This document shows positions 25,583-36,033 of a DNA stretch of 64,000 bases, in pieces (position 1 is the first letter of the stretch; each line of letters starts with the position of its first letter). Position numbers and translations under genes: made by a program. The notes beneath the pieces were generated by a model. That model searched no databases, was not told the DNA's origin, and was given only the letters and a program-made list of their open reading frames with translations. This stretch comes from Siphonodentalium dalli (Eukaryota > Mollusca > Scaphopoda > Gadilida > Siphonodentaliidae), in NCBI GenBank assembly GCA_032622095.1, contig CP136061.1:201244244-201308243 (forward strand), read 5' to 3'.

Positions 25583-27118
25583 TCATTCACACACCTTAGC
25601 TGACTTTCCTTTCGCACTAGGTGGCGTTTGGTCACTTCGGTCTCGCTTTCTCTCGTTCCGGCTGGCGCTCTCGATTACGATTGCAAGGTCCCTTTTCCCG
25701 TCGGGGCTCAGATGTAAGCCTGACGATTCATCGGCCTTAAATTGAGCTCGTATTACGAAACCTTCCTTGTTTGTGAATAATTTCGAATTGTCAACGAACG
25801 ACAATTTTGGGATTTTAAACCCGCACATAACTTTAATGTAAGAATTAACTTGTTCTGCAACTTCATTGAACAGTTGAATTTTCCGTCCCCTTCCCTTTCT
25901 GGGAGGGATACTACAAACAGTGAATCTTGCATTTGTGAAAATTCCCTCCAGCTCCTGTATTCCAAAGCCGAATTTTACACTAACTGCATGGGAATCGTAG
26001 GCACTGTGCAGAATATCGTTTGTTCCTAGATGGATAATTACATGCTTGACTTCATCTAGAATAACAGACTCGTCCCTTTTTACGAGTTTAATGAGCTCAC
26101 CAACACTACCCATGTCGGCACCAGAGTAATTGAATTTCTTCATATGCTGGTCTTTAAATTCAAGCCCGTGACAGTTGCTCGCACCAAGCAGCACTGTGTC
26201 ACACGAATCTTCATCATTTTCGTCAACATCATACACCACGTCATTCTCATCTTTGTCACTCACATCTTGTTCCACATCGATGCTGCCACTTTCATCAACA
26301 TGAATGAATTCGTCGACACTTTCAGAATCACTGCAATCACTTTTGTCATCACTTTCGTCGATTTTGTCATCTTGGTCCACCTTTCGTCGTGAGTATTTTC
26401 CAAAGAACCCGTTAGTTCTTGATGATTGTCCTGGCTTGAGTCTATTGTTACATAGGTTAATTTTGTGTTGATCGCTTCCGCACGCGTAACACACTGGAGG
26501 CTCGGTACACTCGCGTGATCCGTGAGTGGTACTCTTACAATTTCGGCACGTCTGATTGATTCTTGACATACTATCACACCTTTGTCGTGGGAAATGCAGG
26601 TCACTACAATGTTTACATTGGAGTTTGGTTTTGTCAGAGAATATTTTCAAAGTATAATCTGAATCAATTTCAATCGTACGTGGTATCTCTGTACACTCGG
26701 AAATCTGCAGATATCTAGTCCCAGACTCGAAGTTCCAGCCTGGTACCATACCACGCTTATAACTCCCTTCAACCACTTTTCCAAACTTTTCGAATATGCC
26801 CACACACTCATTGTCAGATAACTCAAACGGGGCATCCTTGATTGTGACAAACACACCAGAATTTTCTGCATTCTGCAGTTTCACGAATCTTCCAAAAAGT
26901 GTTATACCCTTGTCTATCAGTATGCTTTTCACATTGGAGTTTTTGGCCGTTATGAAACATGCCTTCTCAGTTATTTGTATACCTGCTAATGAGTCATTGA
27001 GGTTATTAATAACGGCGCTTAGTGCGTCGATGACATCTTCATGGTTTAGTCTATTATTTACACGGTACCTGTTTCGGTCGAAACTAACTGTCAGATCCCT
27101 TTTAATTTTGCTGGACAT
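25583..27118 (-). CDS. LINE ORF1 protein: zinc knuckles plus SGNH-hydrolase (esterase) domain
   Basis: 511 residues from a true ATG with a purine at -3. Residues 1-160 are a basic/hydrophobic mix that could hold an RRM-like fold (GVFVTIKDAP near 88-97), though this is weak. Three zinc motifs follow: a variant at C168/C171/H175/C181 and two canonical CCHC knuckles at C191/C194/H199/C204 and C210/C213/H218/C223. A strongly acidic Asp/Glu/Ser linker spans about 248-306. The C-terminal third is SGNH-hydrolase-like: LLGASNCHG (nucleophile Ser near 314), HLGTNDIL (Gly-Thr-Asn-Asp near 365-368) and DESSGLHLSPDG (catalytic Asp/His near 463-469). The tail is basic. In related LINEs ORF1 binds element RNA; the role of the esterase is not established. 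The frame ends in a single TGA and continues directly into ORF2. Confidence 0.88.
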   Translation of the reverse strand: MSSKIKRDLTVSFDRNRYRVNNRLNHEDVIDALSAVINNLNDSLAGIQITEKACFITAKNSNVKSILIDKGITLFGRFVKLQNAENSGVFVTIKDAPFELSDNECVGIFEKFGKVVEGSYKRGMVPGWNFESGTRYLQISECTEIPRTIEIDSDYTLKIFSDKTKLQCKHCSDLHFPRQRCDSMSRINQTCRNCKSTTHGSRECTEPPVCYACGSDQHKINLCNNRLKPGQSSRTNGFFGKYSRRKVDQDDKIDESDDKSDCSDSESVDEFIHVDESGSIDVEQDVSDKDENDVVYDVDENDEDSCDTVLLGASNCHGLEFKDQHMKKFNYSGADMGSVGELIKLVKRDESVILDEVKHVIIHLGTNDILHSAYDSHAVSVKFGFGIQELEGIFTNARFTVCSIPPRKGRGRKIQLFNEVAEQVNSYIKVMCGFKIPKLSFVDNSKLFTNKEGFVIRAQFKADESSGLHLSPDGKRDLAIVIESASRNERKRDRSDQTPPSAKGKSAKVCE

Positions 27119-27335
27119 CTTGTCGGATACTTCCTACAGTAATCATATATGAAATCACAGTCGATCACACATAAATAAACGTTGTTTCCATCGAATATGA
27201 ATTATTTCTAAGGAGAAGATTTTCAAAAGCCGCCATCTTGCTAGGGTCAAGTGCTGTAACCCCAGAAATAAATTCTCAAAAATAAATTTATAGCAAAAAG
27301 TGGCAATTTACCAAGCCCAGCCGCCAGTTAAATTT
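27119..27335. other. Region 5' of the LINE
   Basis: Contains the probable LINE 5'UTR (up to about 27200) and then 'ccgccatcttgctagggtc'-type repeat phrases. No further gene. Confidence 0.4.
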
Positions 27336-27454
27336 GTTTAAAGATGGATAATCTCTTTAAATAACAAATTTGATATAGTTGCGTGGGTATAAAATAATAA
27401 ATATGAACCGAAGACCCCTGTCCGGAAGGCTTCTATCAATTAATATTATAGTGA
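27336..27454. mobile_element. MITE family III, partial copy
   Basis: Begins 'tttaaagatggataatctct' and runs through 'gacccctgtccgg' and 'cttctatcaattaatatta', matching the left part of the copies at 34498 and 40406. It is cut off where the hairpin at 27455 begins. Confidence 0.75.
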
Positions 27455-27572
27455 GTGTTTCTGAATAACGAATTTAAACCACTCATGCGATTGGCGATTT
27501 ACCCAAATCGCTAAAGCTCGTGGGGTAAATCGACAACCCCACTCGTGGTTTAAATTCGTTATTCAGAAACAC
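27455..27572. repeat. Hairpin element, 118 bp
   Basis: Arms 'gtgtttctgaataacgaatt' and 'aattcgttattcagaaacac' pair perfectly through 'taaaccac'. The inner part 'gatttaccc...gggtaaatc' is a second stem. It abuts the truncated MITE. Confidence 0.9.
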
Positions 27573-27771
27573 TGTGCGTGTATTCTATATTTAACAACAT
27601 ACTTGAATATTACCAATGCGTATCCTTACTCCTAGGTGGTTATACAATATGTGAATTATAATTATTTCAATGTTCGACTTTTCCTAATATGGAGGTATGG
27701 TATTAAAGCCACATGGCGGTTTACGCCCCAAAATACACATAATAATATTGGCTTTTTATTTTTTCCCGGTA

Positions 27772-28247
27772 TTTAAAGGTACTCAATCCGATAAAAACTA
27801 CTCTCAATTACTATTGCAATGGCTTCGGGGGTCAAAACTATTTGATTCGAGTCGAGGAAGTCACACATCAAAGCTCAGATTTGTTAGATATCGATTTTAG
27901 AAATCTATTATTTTTCATTATCGGGAATACTATCTGACCCAGAACTCAGTCAAAATTGCGTTAAAATTACCACTTTTAGAGTTATCCATCCTTGTCTGTT
28001 TGAATAGATTTGGAGTACACATCCAGAGCAGATTACGGCAGTTATTATTACTCATCTCGAGAACATAACAAATTTCAAAAATCAATATCTAATAACTCTG
28101 AGCTTTGTTTGATGGGTTCCTCGACTCGAATCAAATATGTTTTACCCCCAAAGCCAAAGAAATAGTAATATAGGACCCTCTGATCGGATTGTTGTTGTTG
28201 GAATATGTTGAGATGGGGACCCTCTTTACGGATTAAGTACCTTTAAA
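27772..28247. mobile_element. MITE family I, copy 2 (best ends, TA target duplication)
   Basis: 476 bp with 18 of 19 matching terminal bases ('tttaaaggtactcaatccg' and its complement 'cggattaagtacctttaaa'), flanked by TA on both sides. That is the Tc1/mariner-type signature. The interior is itself partly symmetric ('gattcgagtcgagga' left, 'cctcgactcgaatc' right). No transposase. Confidence 0.9.
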
Positions 28248-28249
28248 TA

Positions 28250-28984
28250 GGTCGATAAATATTTTAACTAAATTTTACGAGCATTATATGTCTCAGATAG
28301 ACGCATTGAAGTCATAAAAATAAAAAATTTAAACACGATATTTGGCTCCCAAATAAAAAAAAAGCAGCCATCTGCCCGGCATGGACCAGAAAAGAACCTT
28401 CTTTGTTAGTATATTTCTGATATGGTAGAAATAAAGAGCGTTTGTTTCACGTCTGTGCGAAAAATTGAAAACAGCTGGAAAAAGGATGTGACCGTGGGAA
28501 GTATTTTTCAGCGCATGTGAAACCGGTATATCAATATTTTGTGTATTTGTCAACCTAACTTATATCTCTTTCCAAATTACGTAGTCAGAATTTTGAAGCC
28601 ATGTCAGTTTAACATAAATAATAGGTAAATCCTATTTATAATTTAATATATGCATGTAATAGCATTACAATACTATTTTTCCGTATTAATGTCAGGGATA
28701 TACTTATATCTGCAATTTAACTCTCCTTTGCACAATGACATGGAATAAATTAGCACATATCAATAATTATTGGTGCATCTGTTCTTATTCCGGTTTCATC
28801 CCCCAAGTCGACAGGTTTGTTTTACTACATTTGATATATTATAATTTATAATCTGATTTCAACAGATAATTTATCATGTCTGGGATGTATTGATCGAATC
28901 TTTCTCCCCCAGGACTCAACTTCAACCCAGCCATTTATTTTTGTTGTTTATTTCAAGAAAGGGATGGGCGTGTAAACAATAGAG
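28250..28984. other. Intergenic with a single-copy 42-bp-type unit
   Basis: At 28396-28443 'ctttgttagtatatttctga' followed by 'tatggtagaaataaagagcg' is a stand-alone relative of the 42 bp array at 56.7 kb. Nothing else recognised. Confidence 0.55.
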
Positions 28985-29110
28985 AAGATGGCGCCCAACG
29001 TGTCAGGGGTGTGGTGGAAAAAAGTTCCGAACACGTAGGCAGGGATGGGTGGGTCATCCATCACAAGCTCAACAATCAGTTTTTTCCGCAAGCTGAAATG
29101 TTTTTTCCTC
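28985..29110. repeat. Fragment of the G-run inverted-repeat element
   Basis: 'gtggtggaaaaaagttccg', 'gatgggtgggtcatcc' and 'ttttttccgcaa' match one end of the element at 13735-14240 (13745-13830). Confidence 0.6.
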
Positions 29111-29801
29111 ATGCCTTATTTTTCAAAATATATCATCAAGTATATACTATATATTGTGTTCTCTAGGAGTGGGTTATCACTTCAGAACACTTATTGCACC
29201 CATGATGGATGCATAGAATTCATCACTATTCCAGATTGTGAACCGAACACAAATTGTCATTCAAAACTTCACCAGTGACTGAGTGACTTACAAATTGCTT
29301 GACCAGTTCTAACAAGAGGATTTTAATCAAACATAACAACTGAAGATAATGAAATAAACAATCAATTGAACAGACTAAACTAATTTGGCACTTGCTTCGA
29401 ATCACAAAAAGCTTTTCGCATAAATAACATTAAAACAATAACTTAATACTAGATACATCATATCACATTAAGCTAATCAATATACAAACTGGAAACTAAA
29501 AATATGACCTGCCACTGCCTGTCATATGAATAACAAACTACATGTATTTATTTCTATCAACTTGTCGGATGTTCTACCGCATCTTTATATACGATGTCTC
29601 TCGCCATACACAGAAAGCGACCACACAAATACACTCAAATTCATATCAAATGTTGTTTCCATGTGTACATGTATATTAGGTAACAGTTACATTGCCTGGC
29701 TAAATTTTAACACTAAAGTGTTATGGGAGGAAAGTTCAAACAATTTTACACAATAAAACACCCATTGTTTTTTTTTTGTGTTTATGCCCCAAAACCTTTT
29801 A
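29111..29801. other. Intergenic, nothing recognised
   Basis: AT-rich with short ORFs lacking support. Ends in a T12 run at 29768-29777 and the TTA target site of the next element. Confidence 0.4.
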
Positions 29802-30236
29802 GGGTACGTTCATACACTGGCAAGTTTGCACTGCATTTTTGCAAGCATTTTCTCATAGAAAACCCTGTGGTGCCAGAATATGAACGGTAACATGCATATA
29901 ACGTCCATATTTACCGAAGCTATACGGCGTAAGGAGTAATTGTTCGGTAGTTCCATACGAAACGGTGCTACTAACACTTTGCCTTAAAATGCCTGTAAAA
30001 TTGATTCTTGCGAGAAAGTTGCATGCTATTTACAGGCAAATATCGATGGATACTAGTGGATACTAGTATGGATACTAGTGGAACAACATAGTTTTTGCTT
30101 CTCGTGTAGTTAGCTGTGATATACAGATGCATTTTATATGCATGTTACCGTTCATATTCTGACATCATATAGGGTTTTCTATGAGAAAATGCCTGCAAAA
30201 CATGCCGTGCAAACTTGCTAGTGTGTGAACGTACCC
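29802..30236. mobile_element. MITE family II, copy 1 (PIF/Harbinger-type ends)
   Basis: 435 bp with arms of about 100 bp. The left end 'gggtacgttcatacactggc' mirrors the right end 'gctagtgtgtgaacgtaccc', flanked by TTA on both sides (29799-29801, 30237-30239). The arms include 'cattttctcatagaaaaccc' and 'cagaatatgaacggtaacat'. The middle has 'ggatactagt' three times. The TTA/TWA duplication and GGG ends fit PIF/Harbinger. No transposase. Confidence 0.92.
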
Positions 30237-30239
30237 TTA

Positions 30240-30655
30240 GAATGGACAAAAATGCCTCAAAATGGCATCTTTGGAAACAAGCTAAGACTAAGTATTCAAA
30301 GGGCCATATGTTGATTTTCTTAAACAATGTTCTGTCAATACCTTTACAATTTGTTCAATCTAGCATACTTAAAAGGTTATAAGAAAAGCATGGCATATGG
30401 ATATCAAATTATTGAGTTACATGACCTCAAATATTGCATTTCATCACACAAGTTCTGTCAGAGGCAAAATTGGCTAAGTCCATACAATGGAACACACATT
30501 TTGTTTGAGAATATAATCTTCTTCTTAATCATAGATGCACATATTAATAATTTGTTTGTGTTTAATCTAGTGAAGAAATTTCTAAAACACTTTAAAAGCC
30601 ATTTAGTTTGCTCTGGTTTTTTATGTGTGCACATACCATGTATGGTACACATAAT
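30240..30655. other. Intergenic, open frame without support
   Basis: A 132-codon plus-strand ORF (30327-30725) has no recognisable domain and runs into repeat sequence at its 3' end. I do not call it a gene. Confidence 0.4.
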
Positions 30656-30659
30656 GCCG

Positions 30660-32420
30660 ACGTCCGGATCAACCATCCGTCGTTCGTCCGTCGGTCCATC
30701 CGGATGTATGTCCGTCTGTCCGTAGACACTTGCTATCCGATTCGACTACTCGAATAATTGTTATCGGATCGTGTTCAAATTTTATGTGCATGTTTATGAT
30801 GACACACTCCTCATCTGTATAGTTTTTGGTATCGATCGGTTGATCAGTTAAGAAATTATTAACACTTTCCATCCATACATGGTCATGTTCTATCCGATGC
30901 CATAACTTAAGTATTTTTTGTCCAATTGTGTTCATATTTGATAGGTAGGTTTATAATGACACACCCCTCACCTGTATAGTTTTTGGTATCGATTGGTTGA
31001 TCGGTTTAGAATCTAATTAACCCTTCACACACATGCTATTCGATGCAATAAGTTGAACATATTTCTTCTGATCTGCCTCACATTTCTTACCTGAATTTTT
31101 CTAAGCACGTTCTTCATCTGTATGGATTTTGGTATTATTTATTTAACCCTTTCCACTCTTGTTTTTATATAGAATTCATCCAAGCCAGGATGAATCAAAC
31201 ATTTTTCTGATCGACACCAAATTTGGTATATGAATTTTTGACCCCTAAATACAGATCAAGTTCAAATATGGGTTTGATCCGATATATTTTACCAGAGTTA
31301 TGGACCTTTATAATTCATACCTGTTTGCAATGCACTATGAATTTCTAAAAGAAAAAGACACCACTGATGGCTATATTATGGAATGAGACAATTTATCGCT
31401 ATGGAGACCTGATACTACTGGCTAAGGACTGCTTGCTTGCAGACCTGTTTAATATCTGTCAAACTGTGATTGATGACTTTATTCCAGTTGTCTTCTGTGC
31501 TATATTAAGTTAATCCATCTGTTGAAACAGGTGCATGGCATTAGTTAAACACTCTATAAGACACATATTCTACAATAATAAATAGGAATAGTCCATTGTT
31601 CATTTGTAGGGATCTTTTACAGACATGGCTATTTAGAGACATTGTTGTTTACAGAGACACTGTTGTCTTATCTTAGAACAAAATTAATCCACACATTCCT
31701 TAGTTCCATCAAATGATGTCATTGAAAATGATTAACCCTCTCCACACATCATATGGTCTTCAGATGTTTTTTATTTGATCATTCTCCTAGTCTATGTCCA
31801 TGTTGATGGTGATCCAATTTTCAGTTGCATAGATTTGGGATTAAAACTAAACCCATTCCATAGACACATATTATCCGATAGACATATATTAAATTATCGC
31901 TTTAACTTTGAGCCAGGTTCAGTCAGTGTTTCAATAAATGACCAATTGAATATTCATCATTAGAGGAAATGTCTTATTTTGAAATTCCCTCAATTGCATT
32001 TGGGCTACAGGATAATATTAACAGTGCTGGGATTCTTGAGACTGACTTATTGTATGGGTGTCTAAATCCAATGACATGCTTTATGTTGACTATTTTCTGT
32101 TTATCAGTTCATTAGTTTGGGTAAGATTAACCCCTTACTATCCGATTTGATAACTCAAATATTTCCATTGATTATGTTTATAGTTCTGGCACAGTTTATG
32201 ATAACACACCCCTAACCTGCATTGCGAGGGTCATTGGGCTTATTTGCTTAAATATATTAACATCCTTCACCAATCCTGTTAACACAATGTGATAGCTAAA
32301 TATGTTTCGCACGATCACTCTATAAATAATCACATCTGTGATCATCATGACACATTCTTCACCTGTATATATTTTGGTATCGATTGAATGGTTTTGAAAA
32401 TATTAACCATAACTTTAATT
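30660..32420. repeat. Diverged tandem repeat, ~159 bp period, decaying rightwards
   Basis: 'ctgtatagtttttggtatcg' with 'attggttgatc' recurs at about 30815 and 30974 (159 bp apart). Weaker copies lie near 31115 and 32355. 'atgacacac(t/c)c(c)tcacctg' and 'aacccttcacacac' accompany them. The frames crossing it are not genes. Confidence 0.75.
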
Positions 32421-33585
32421 ATATTTAAACTGTTTACAGACATTCTATCTTTCCAATGATCAGCTTAGAAAAAATTAACCTTTATATCCATTCATTAGCA
32501 ATAATATTATATATCCACGTCTATACATCCCTCAGTGAATAGTTGTTCAGGTATTGATTGTTTTTTTAGTGGTGAAATATTAATAGGTTGCTATGAATTT
32601 GTAATATGCAGCTGACACAAAACATAATAAACAAAAAAATAGCAATGATAATAAAAAGAACACAATATGTTATGTTTCATGTTCCAATGTAATAAACAGA
32701 TAAATTGAGTTGCTATGATGTTATTTACTATTTTATATTAAACAGGTATGGTGCTTCTCTCCTACTATGAATTGAGCTTAATTAGCTTTATCACTCTATT
32801 TGACATATCTGTGTTGGAGTCACTAATAGGTTGAAATCAAAGCCACATCTGCGTTAACATTGTGTTTATGTGAGCAAGGTGGCCAATAAGTGTGATTCCA
32901 CTTGTGAACTTAATAGTAAAGTATGAATTATTGAAAGTTTTGCACTCATGAAAAGGATGGTGTAAGGATTTATGGAGATAGCTCATTGCTGTCGCCAAGG
33001 TATGGGTTAAACATCTGCCGATCGTGATCGGCCTCTCGTTTTAATAATTAACCATGAATTTTGGCTCATTCTGCAAAATTGAAGCCCCGAAAATGGGCCG
33101 AAATCAGGTATAAATCGCGTTTTTGAAGGCGCACAACTCGAAAAATACTTAAAGAATCTTGGATTGGTTTTCAGTTCTGGGTTTAGGAAATTGAGGTCGA
33201 CACAATAGATATGATATTTGTAGGATTTGTGAATTTAACTGATTTTATATATATCCATGACAATAAATAAATTGATGATTTGACCAAATTTCCCCAAATT
33301 TATTTCACAAAATTCAACAATTTACCTTTTTCCGATTTGTGACGATTTTTAGTATGTTGATTATGGAGGGTTTATGTACTTGTTCCAGCAAAAAAAAATT
33401 ATGTTGCAATTAGTTCCGGGTTTGGCATTTTATCTCATAAATGTGCCAGAAAACGAACGCAAAATTGTTCGTAAAATGCGTCTGTGCACCCCAGATATCT
33501 GCATGATAAATAAAAACTCTGTAGTTATATATGAACACTAGCTGAAACAAACAGGCTCCCGAAATCTTAAATATTGGCATTGGTT
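32421..33585. other. Intergenic, nothing recognised
   Basis: AT-rich. The stretch 33050-33480 has phrasing typical of the old dispersed repeats ('ggcgcacaactcgaaaaata') but I could not pair it with another copy here. Confidence 0.4.
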
Positions 33586-33589
33586 CTTA

Positions 33590-33795
33590 TTGGACTTATT
33601 AGATTCTGTAATAAGCCAATAGTGGACTTATACCCACTATTCCGTTGGATGGCGCGGGCCACAGTGAAAACACATATATAAAGAGCGTATATATCTGCTG
33701 TGACGTATTATATTCTTGTGCAAATAATTTCCTATTGGACTTATTTTATTCTGAAATAGGCCCACAGTGAGCTTATTTAATTTTTTTTAATTTAT
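33590..33795. repeat. Short tandem repeat with 'ttggacttatt' core
   Basis: 'tattggacttattagattctgtaataagcc' and 'tattggacttattttattctgaaataggcc' are about 140 bp apart. Similar blocks are at 55388-55480 ('attggacttattctgaaata'). Confidence 0.65.
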
Positions 33796-33874
33796 TTAAT
33801 TAAATTTTTCTAAATCAAAATTTATAAAAAAAAATAATAATAATAATAAATAACGCCATGGTACACAGAGTCAC

Positions 33875-33965
33875 CACACCAACTTTGGTTGAAATCGGAC
33901 CAGCAGTCTGGGAAAAAATCCGGACAGACAGACAGACGGACGGACAGATCCTACTCTTTTATAGA
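33875..33965. repeat. Dispersed repeat fragment
   Basis: 'ccaactttggttgaaatcgg...gacagatcctactctttt' matches 44535-44612. It contains a short 'gacagacagacggacggaca' run. Confidence 0.7.
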
Positions 33966-33999
33966 TAAATATACATATGTAGATGTAGCGATGCTACCA

Positions 34000-34230
34000 A
34001 AATGTGGCAATAAATCGCATGCAATGTTCTCGCATGAATTAATCAGGCAACTACTAGTATATGGCACACTTACATGTGGAAGTACAGAAATTGACTTCTC
34101 GTGTCGATAATTTTGGTAAATACTCATTGTATACGCATGTTGCTGTTCATATTCTGACACCATCTGTTTGTATATGGTGAAATGCCTGCAAAACATGCAC
34201 AAGCAAAATTGCCAGTGTATGAACGTACGC
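34000..34230. mobile_element. MITE family II, truncated copy
   Basis: Retains the right arm ('gttcatattctgacaccatc', 'aaatgcctgcaaaacatgc', 'gaacgtacgc' followed by TAA at 34231-34233) and part of the middle ('actactagtat', 'cttctcgtgt'). The left end is missing. Confidence 0.8.
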
Positions 34231-34497
34231 TAAGGAACTACAATGTAAGACGGCGACCAAAAATTGCGAAGAAAAATTGAAAACCACAGAAATTCCTTCA
34301 TTGTTTTACATCAGTACGCGTTATTCTCACGTCAACTCCATTAGTGCGGGTAGTTAGTACCAATATCACCAGCACAACCAAATCACACACGATACGCCAC
34401 ATTGATTTGAATTAAATTAATCGAACAAACCCAGTATATTCAAGCATGAAATTTCTAATTGTTGAACATTTGATTTTTTGCAACTCCTTCAGTTAGA

Positions 34498-34940
34498 ATA
34501 TTTAAAGATGGTCTATCTCTTTGTAAACATTTGCTATATAGATACCGGGGTATAAAATATTAGATATCTCCTGTCCGTAAATGCTTCTATCGATTAATAT
34601 TTCGAATAGTTTCTGGTCTAAAAACGTCTGGTTGTTTAACTAACGAACAATAGTGATTACTGTTAACATAAACCAGAAATTTTATTTTGTAATTTTGTCA
34701 CAAATAAACGTCAATTAGACTCATTATCATTATGAAATAAAACAATACAACCAATCAATCCGGGACATTGTGCGTCCGAGGCGTAACTATGGGAACACCC
34801 TCTATCGCTATATGATATCGCCTGAATGGTCTGTTCTAAAAATAGAACAATAAATGTACAACTTAATCATCTCATTTTATAATAAAATATTCGAAATAAC
34901 ATCAATATTAATTGATAGAAGCGTTTCCTACGGAAGCACA
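34498..34940. mobile_element. MITE family III, copy 2
   Basis: Starts 'tttaaagatggtctatctct', continues 'ccggggtataaaatattaga' and contains 'gtttatttgtg'-type and 'atcgctatatgatatcg' blocks shared with the copy at 40406. The right arm ends at 'gatagaagcgtttcctacgg', short of the expected terminus, where the palindromic-array flank begins. Confidence 0.82.
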
Positions 34941-34968
34941 GTAGTGCCACAAATAAAATAATAATTAC

Positions 34969-35182
34969 GGCGTTTAAACGCCCTAATTACGGCGATATAA
35001 CGCCCTAATTACGGCGTTATAACGCCCTAATACGGCGTTTAAACGCCCTAAGTACGGCGTTATAACGCCCTAATACGGCGTTTAAACGCCCTAATTACGG
35101 CGATATAACGCCCTACTTACGGCGTTTAAACGCCCTAATACGGTGTTTAAACACCCTAATTACGGCGTTTAAACGCCCTAAT
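34969..35182. repeat. Palindromic short tandem array, ~20-22 bp unit, about 11 copies
   Basis: Unit 'taattacggcgtttaaacgccc'; each unit is a hairpin ('ggcgtttaaacgcc' or 'ggcgatataacgcc'). Some units carry compensated changes ('ggtgtttaaacacc'). The same unit occurs once at 36543-36563 with matching left flank 'gccacaaataaaataata'. Confidence 0.93.
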
Positions 35183-35206
35183 GTAACATATGTGGAATGA
35201 CTAGTG

Positions 35207-35245
35207 GACCTTCGGGCTAGTGAACCTTCGGACTACTGAACCCTA
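35207..35245. repeat. CCTTCGG-phased short repeat
   Basis: 'gaccttcgggctagtgaacc' followed by 'ttcggactactgaacc', akin to 13595-13650. Confidence 0.6.
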
Positions 35246-35262
35246 TCCGATCAATGTCTGAA

Positions 35263-35356
35263 CAGAATGAGGTCCCCATGCAGAGGGTGAATTTGGTGAT
35301 GCTAGCCGCTATGCGGGGTAATATCTCTAAATTCACCCTCTGGGGACCTCATTCTG
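35263..35356. repeat. Hairpin element, family V copy 2
   Basis: Arms 'cagaatgaggtcccc...gggtgaatttggtgatgcta' and complement. The sequence is nearly the same as 4271-4361, including the asymmetric loop 'ccgctatgcggg'. Confidence 0.88.
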
Positions 35357-35530
35357 TAAATGTCAGGCACCTTATTTCCGGGCTTGATACCACCACTGGT
35401 ATATGCGTTGGTTTGGGTGCAATGTGTCTAACAGTGAACAATGTGTTCCCCTGCTATAAGCATACACCCTTCGCTATGTGCATGTTCGACTACATGGGGG
35501 TGTTTTGAGTGCATTCTAGTTCATTTTGGA

Positions 35531-35665
35531 TTTTCGGAGAATCGGGCCTTCGGAGAATCGGGCCTTCGGAGTTATGGGCTTTCGGAGAATCGGGCTTTCG
35601 GAGAATCGGGCCTTCGGAATTATGGGCTTTCGGAGAATCGGGCCTTCGGAGTTATGGGCTTTCCA
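35531..35665. repeat. 15-16 bp tandem array, ~8-9 units
   Basis: Two alternating units, 'ttcggagaatcgggcc' and 'ttcggagttatgggct'. All three plus frames stay open (GFRRIGPSE-type repeats), which explains the overlapping ORFs there; they are not genes. Confidence 0.9.
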
Positions 35666-35669
35666 GGGC

Positions 35670-36033
35670 GGGCATTCTCAGAAATCCAGGCGGGCTAAGA
35701 CCAGCCCTCCTCAATCAGCCTAGGTGGGCTATAGCCCTCCTCAGGGAATGATGTCATAGCATGGATATTTTAGCCAACTACAGCGAAATCACATTCACGA
35801 CAATGCAAATAGTCATTATCTGAACTAAACTGCGTTGATACATTTTACAAAGCGAGCCATTCCAAAATGTACCTCATCCCATAGACTTTACCCACCCTAA
35901 TAAAGGCCATCGATTATAGGGTGATAGTGCCAGAAACATTAATCGTGAGTCACTACTCATATAATGCAGTGCTCTTGTAATTGTGTTTGATGCACCAACT
36001 AATGGCTAAAATGTAGACAGTCATTTAATCTTA
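35670..36033. other. Intergenic, nothing recognised
   Basis: Contains 'aggcgggcta' and 'aggtgggctata' G-rich repeats at 35688-35735. No gene. Confidence 0.4.

Larger units (their letters stand above)
21300..27200 (-). mobile_element. Near-full-length LINE (non-LTR retrotransposon), two long open frames
   Basis: A minus-strand element with ORF1 (27118-25583) and ORF2 (25555-21518). No stop or frameshift lies inside either, so the copy is young and perhaps competent. The ORF1 combination of zinc knuckles and an SGNH hydrolase, with an apurinic-type endonuclease before the reverse transcriptase, suggests the CR1/L2/Jockey group; I cannot assign the clade. The 3' end is set approximately in the AT-rich stretch below 21517, and no clear poly(A) or terminal microsatellite is visible. 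The 5' end is set approximately above 27118. No target-site duplication could be fixed. A relic of a related element lies at 18196-18420. Confidence 0.9.

Noticed and set aside
26260-26604. 114-codon and other ORFs inside the LINE in alternative frames
   Set aside because: Shadows of the LINE ORF1 and ORF2 frames; no independent motif.
30327-30725. 132-codon plus-strand ORF as a gene
   Set aside because: No recognisable motif, and it ends in a diverged tandem repeat; a similar frame on the opposite strand overlaps it.
34969-35182. CRISPR-like array of palindromic repeats
   Set aside because: There are no unique spacers between units, and the context is eukaryotic.
35441-35751. Three overlapping plus-strand ORFs rich in GFRRIGPSE/ENRAFG
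   Set aside because: Translation of the 15-16 bp CCTTCGG array in all three frames.
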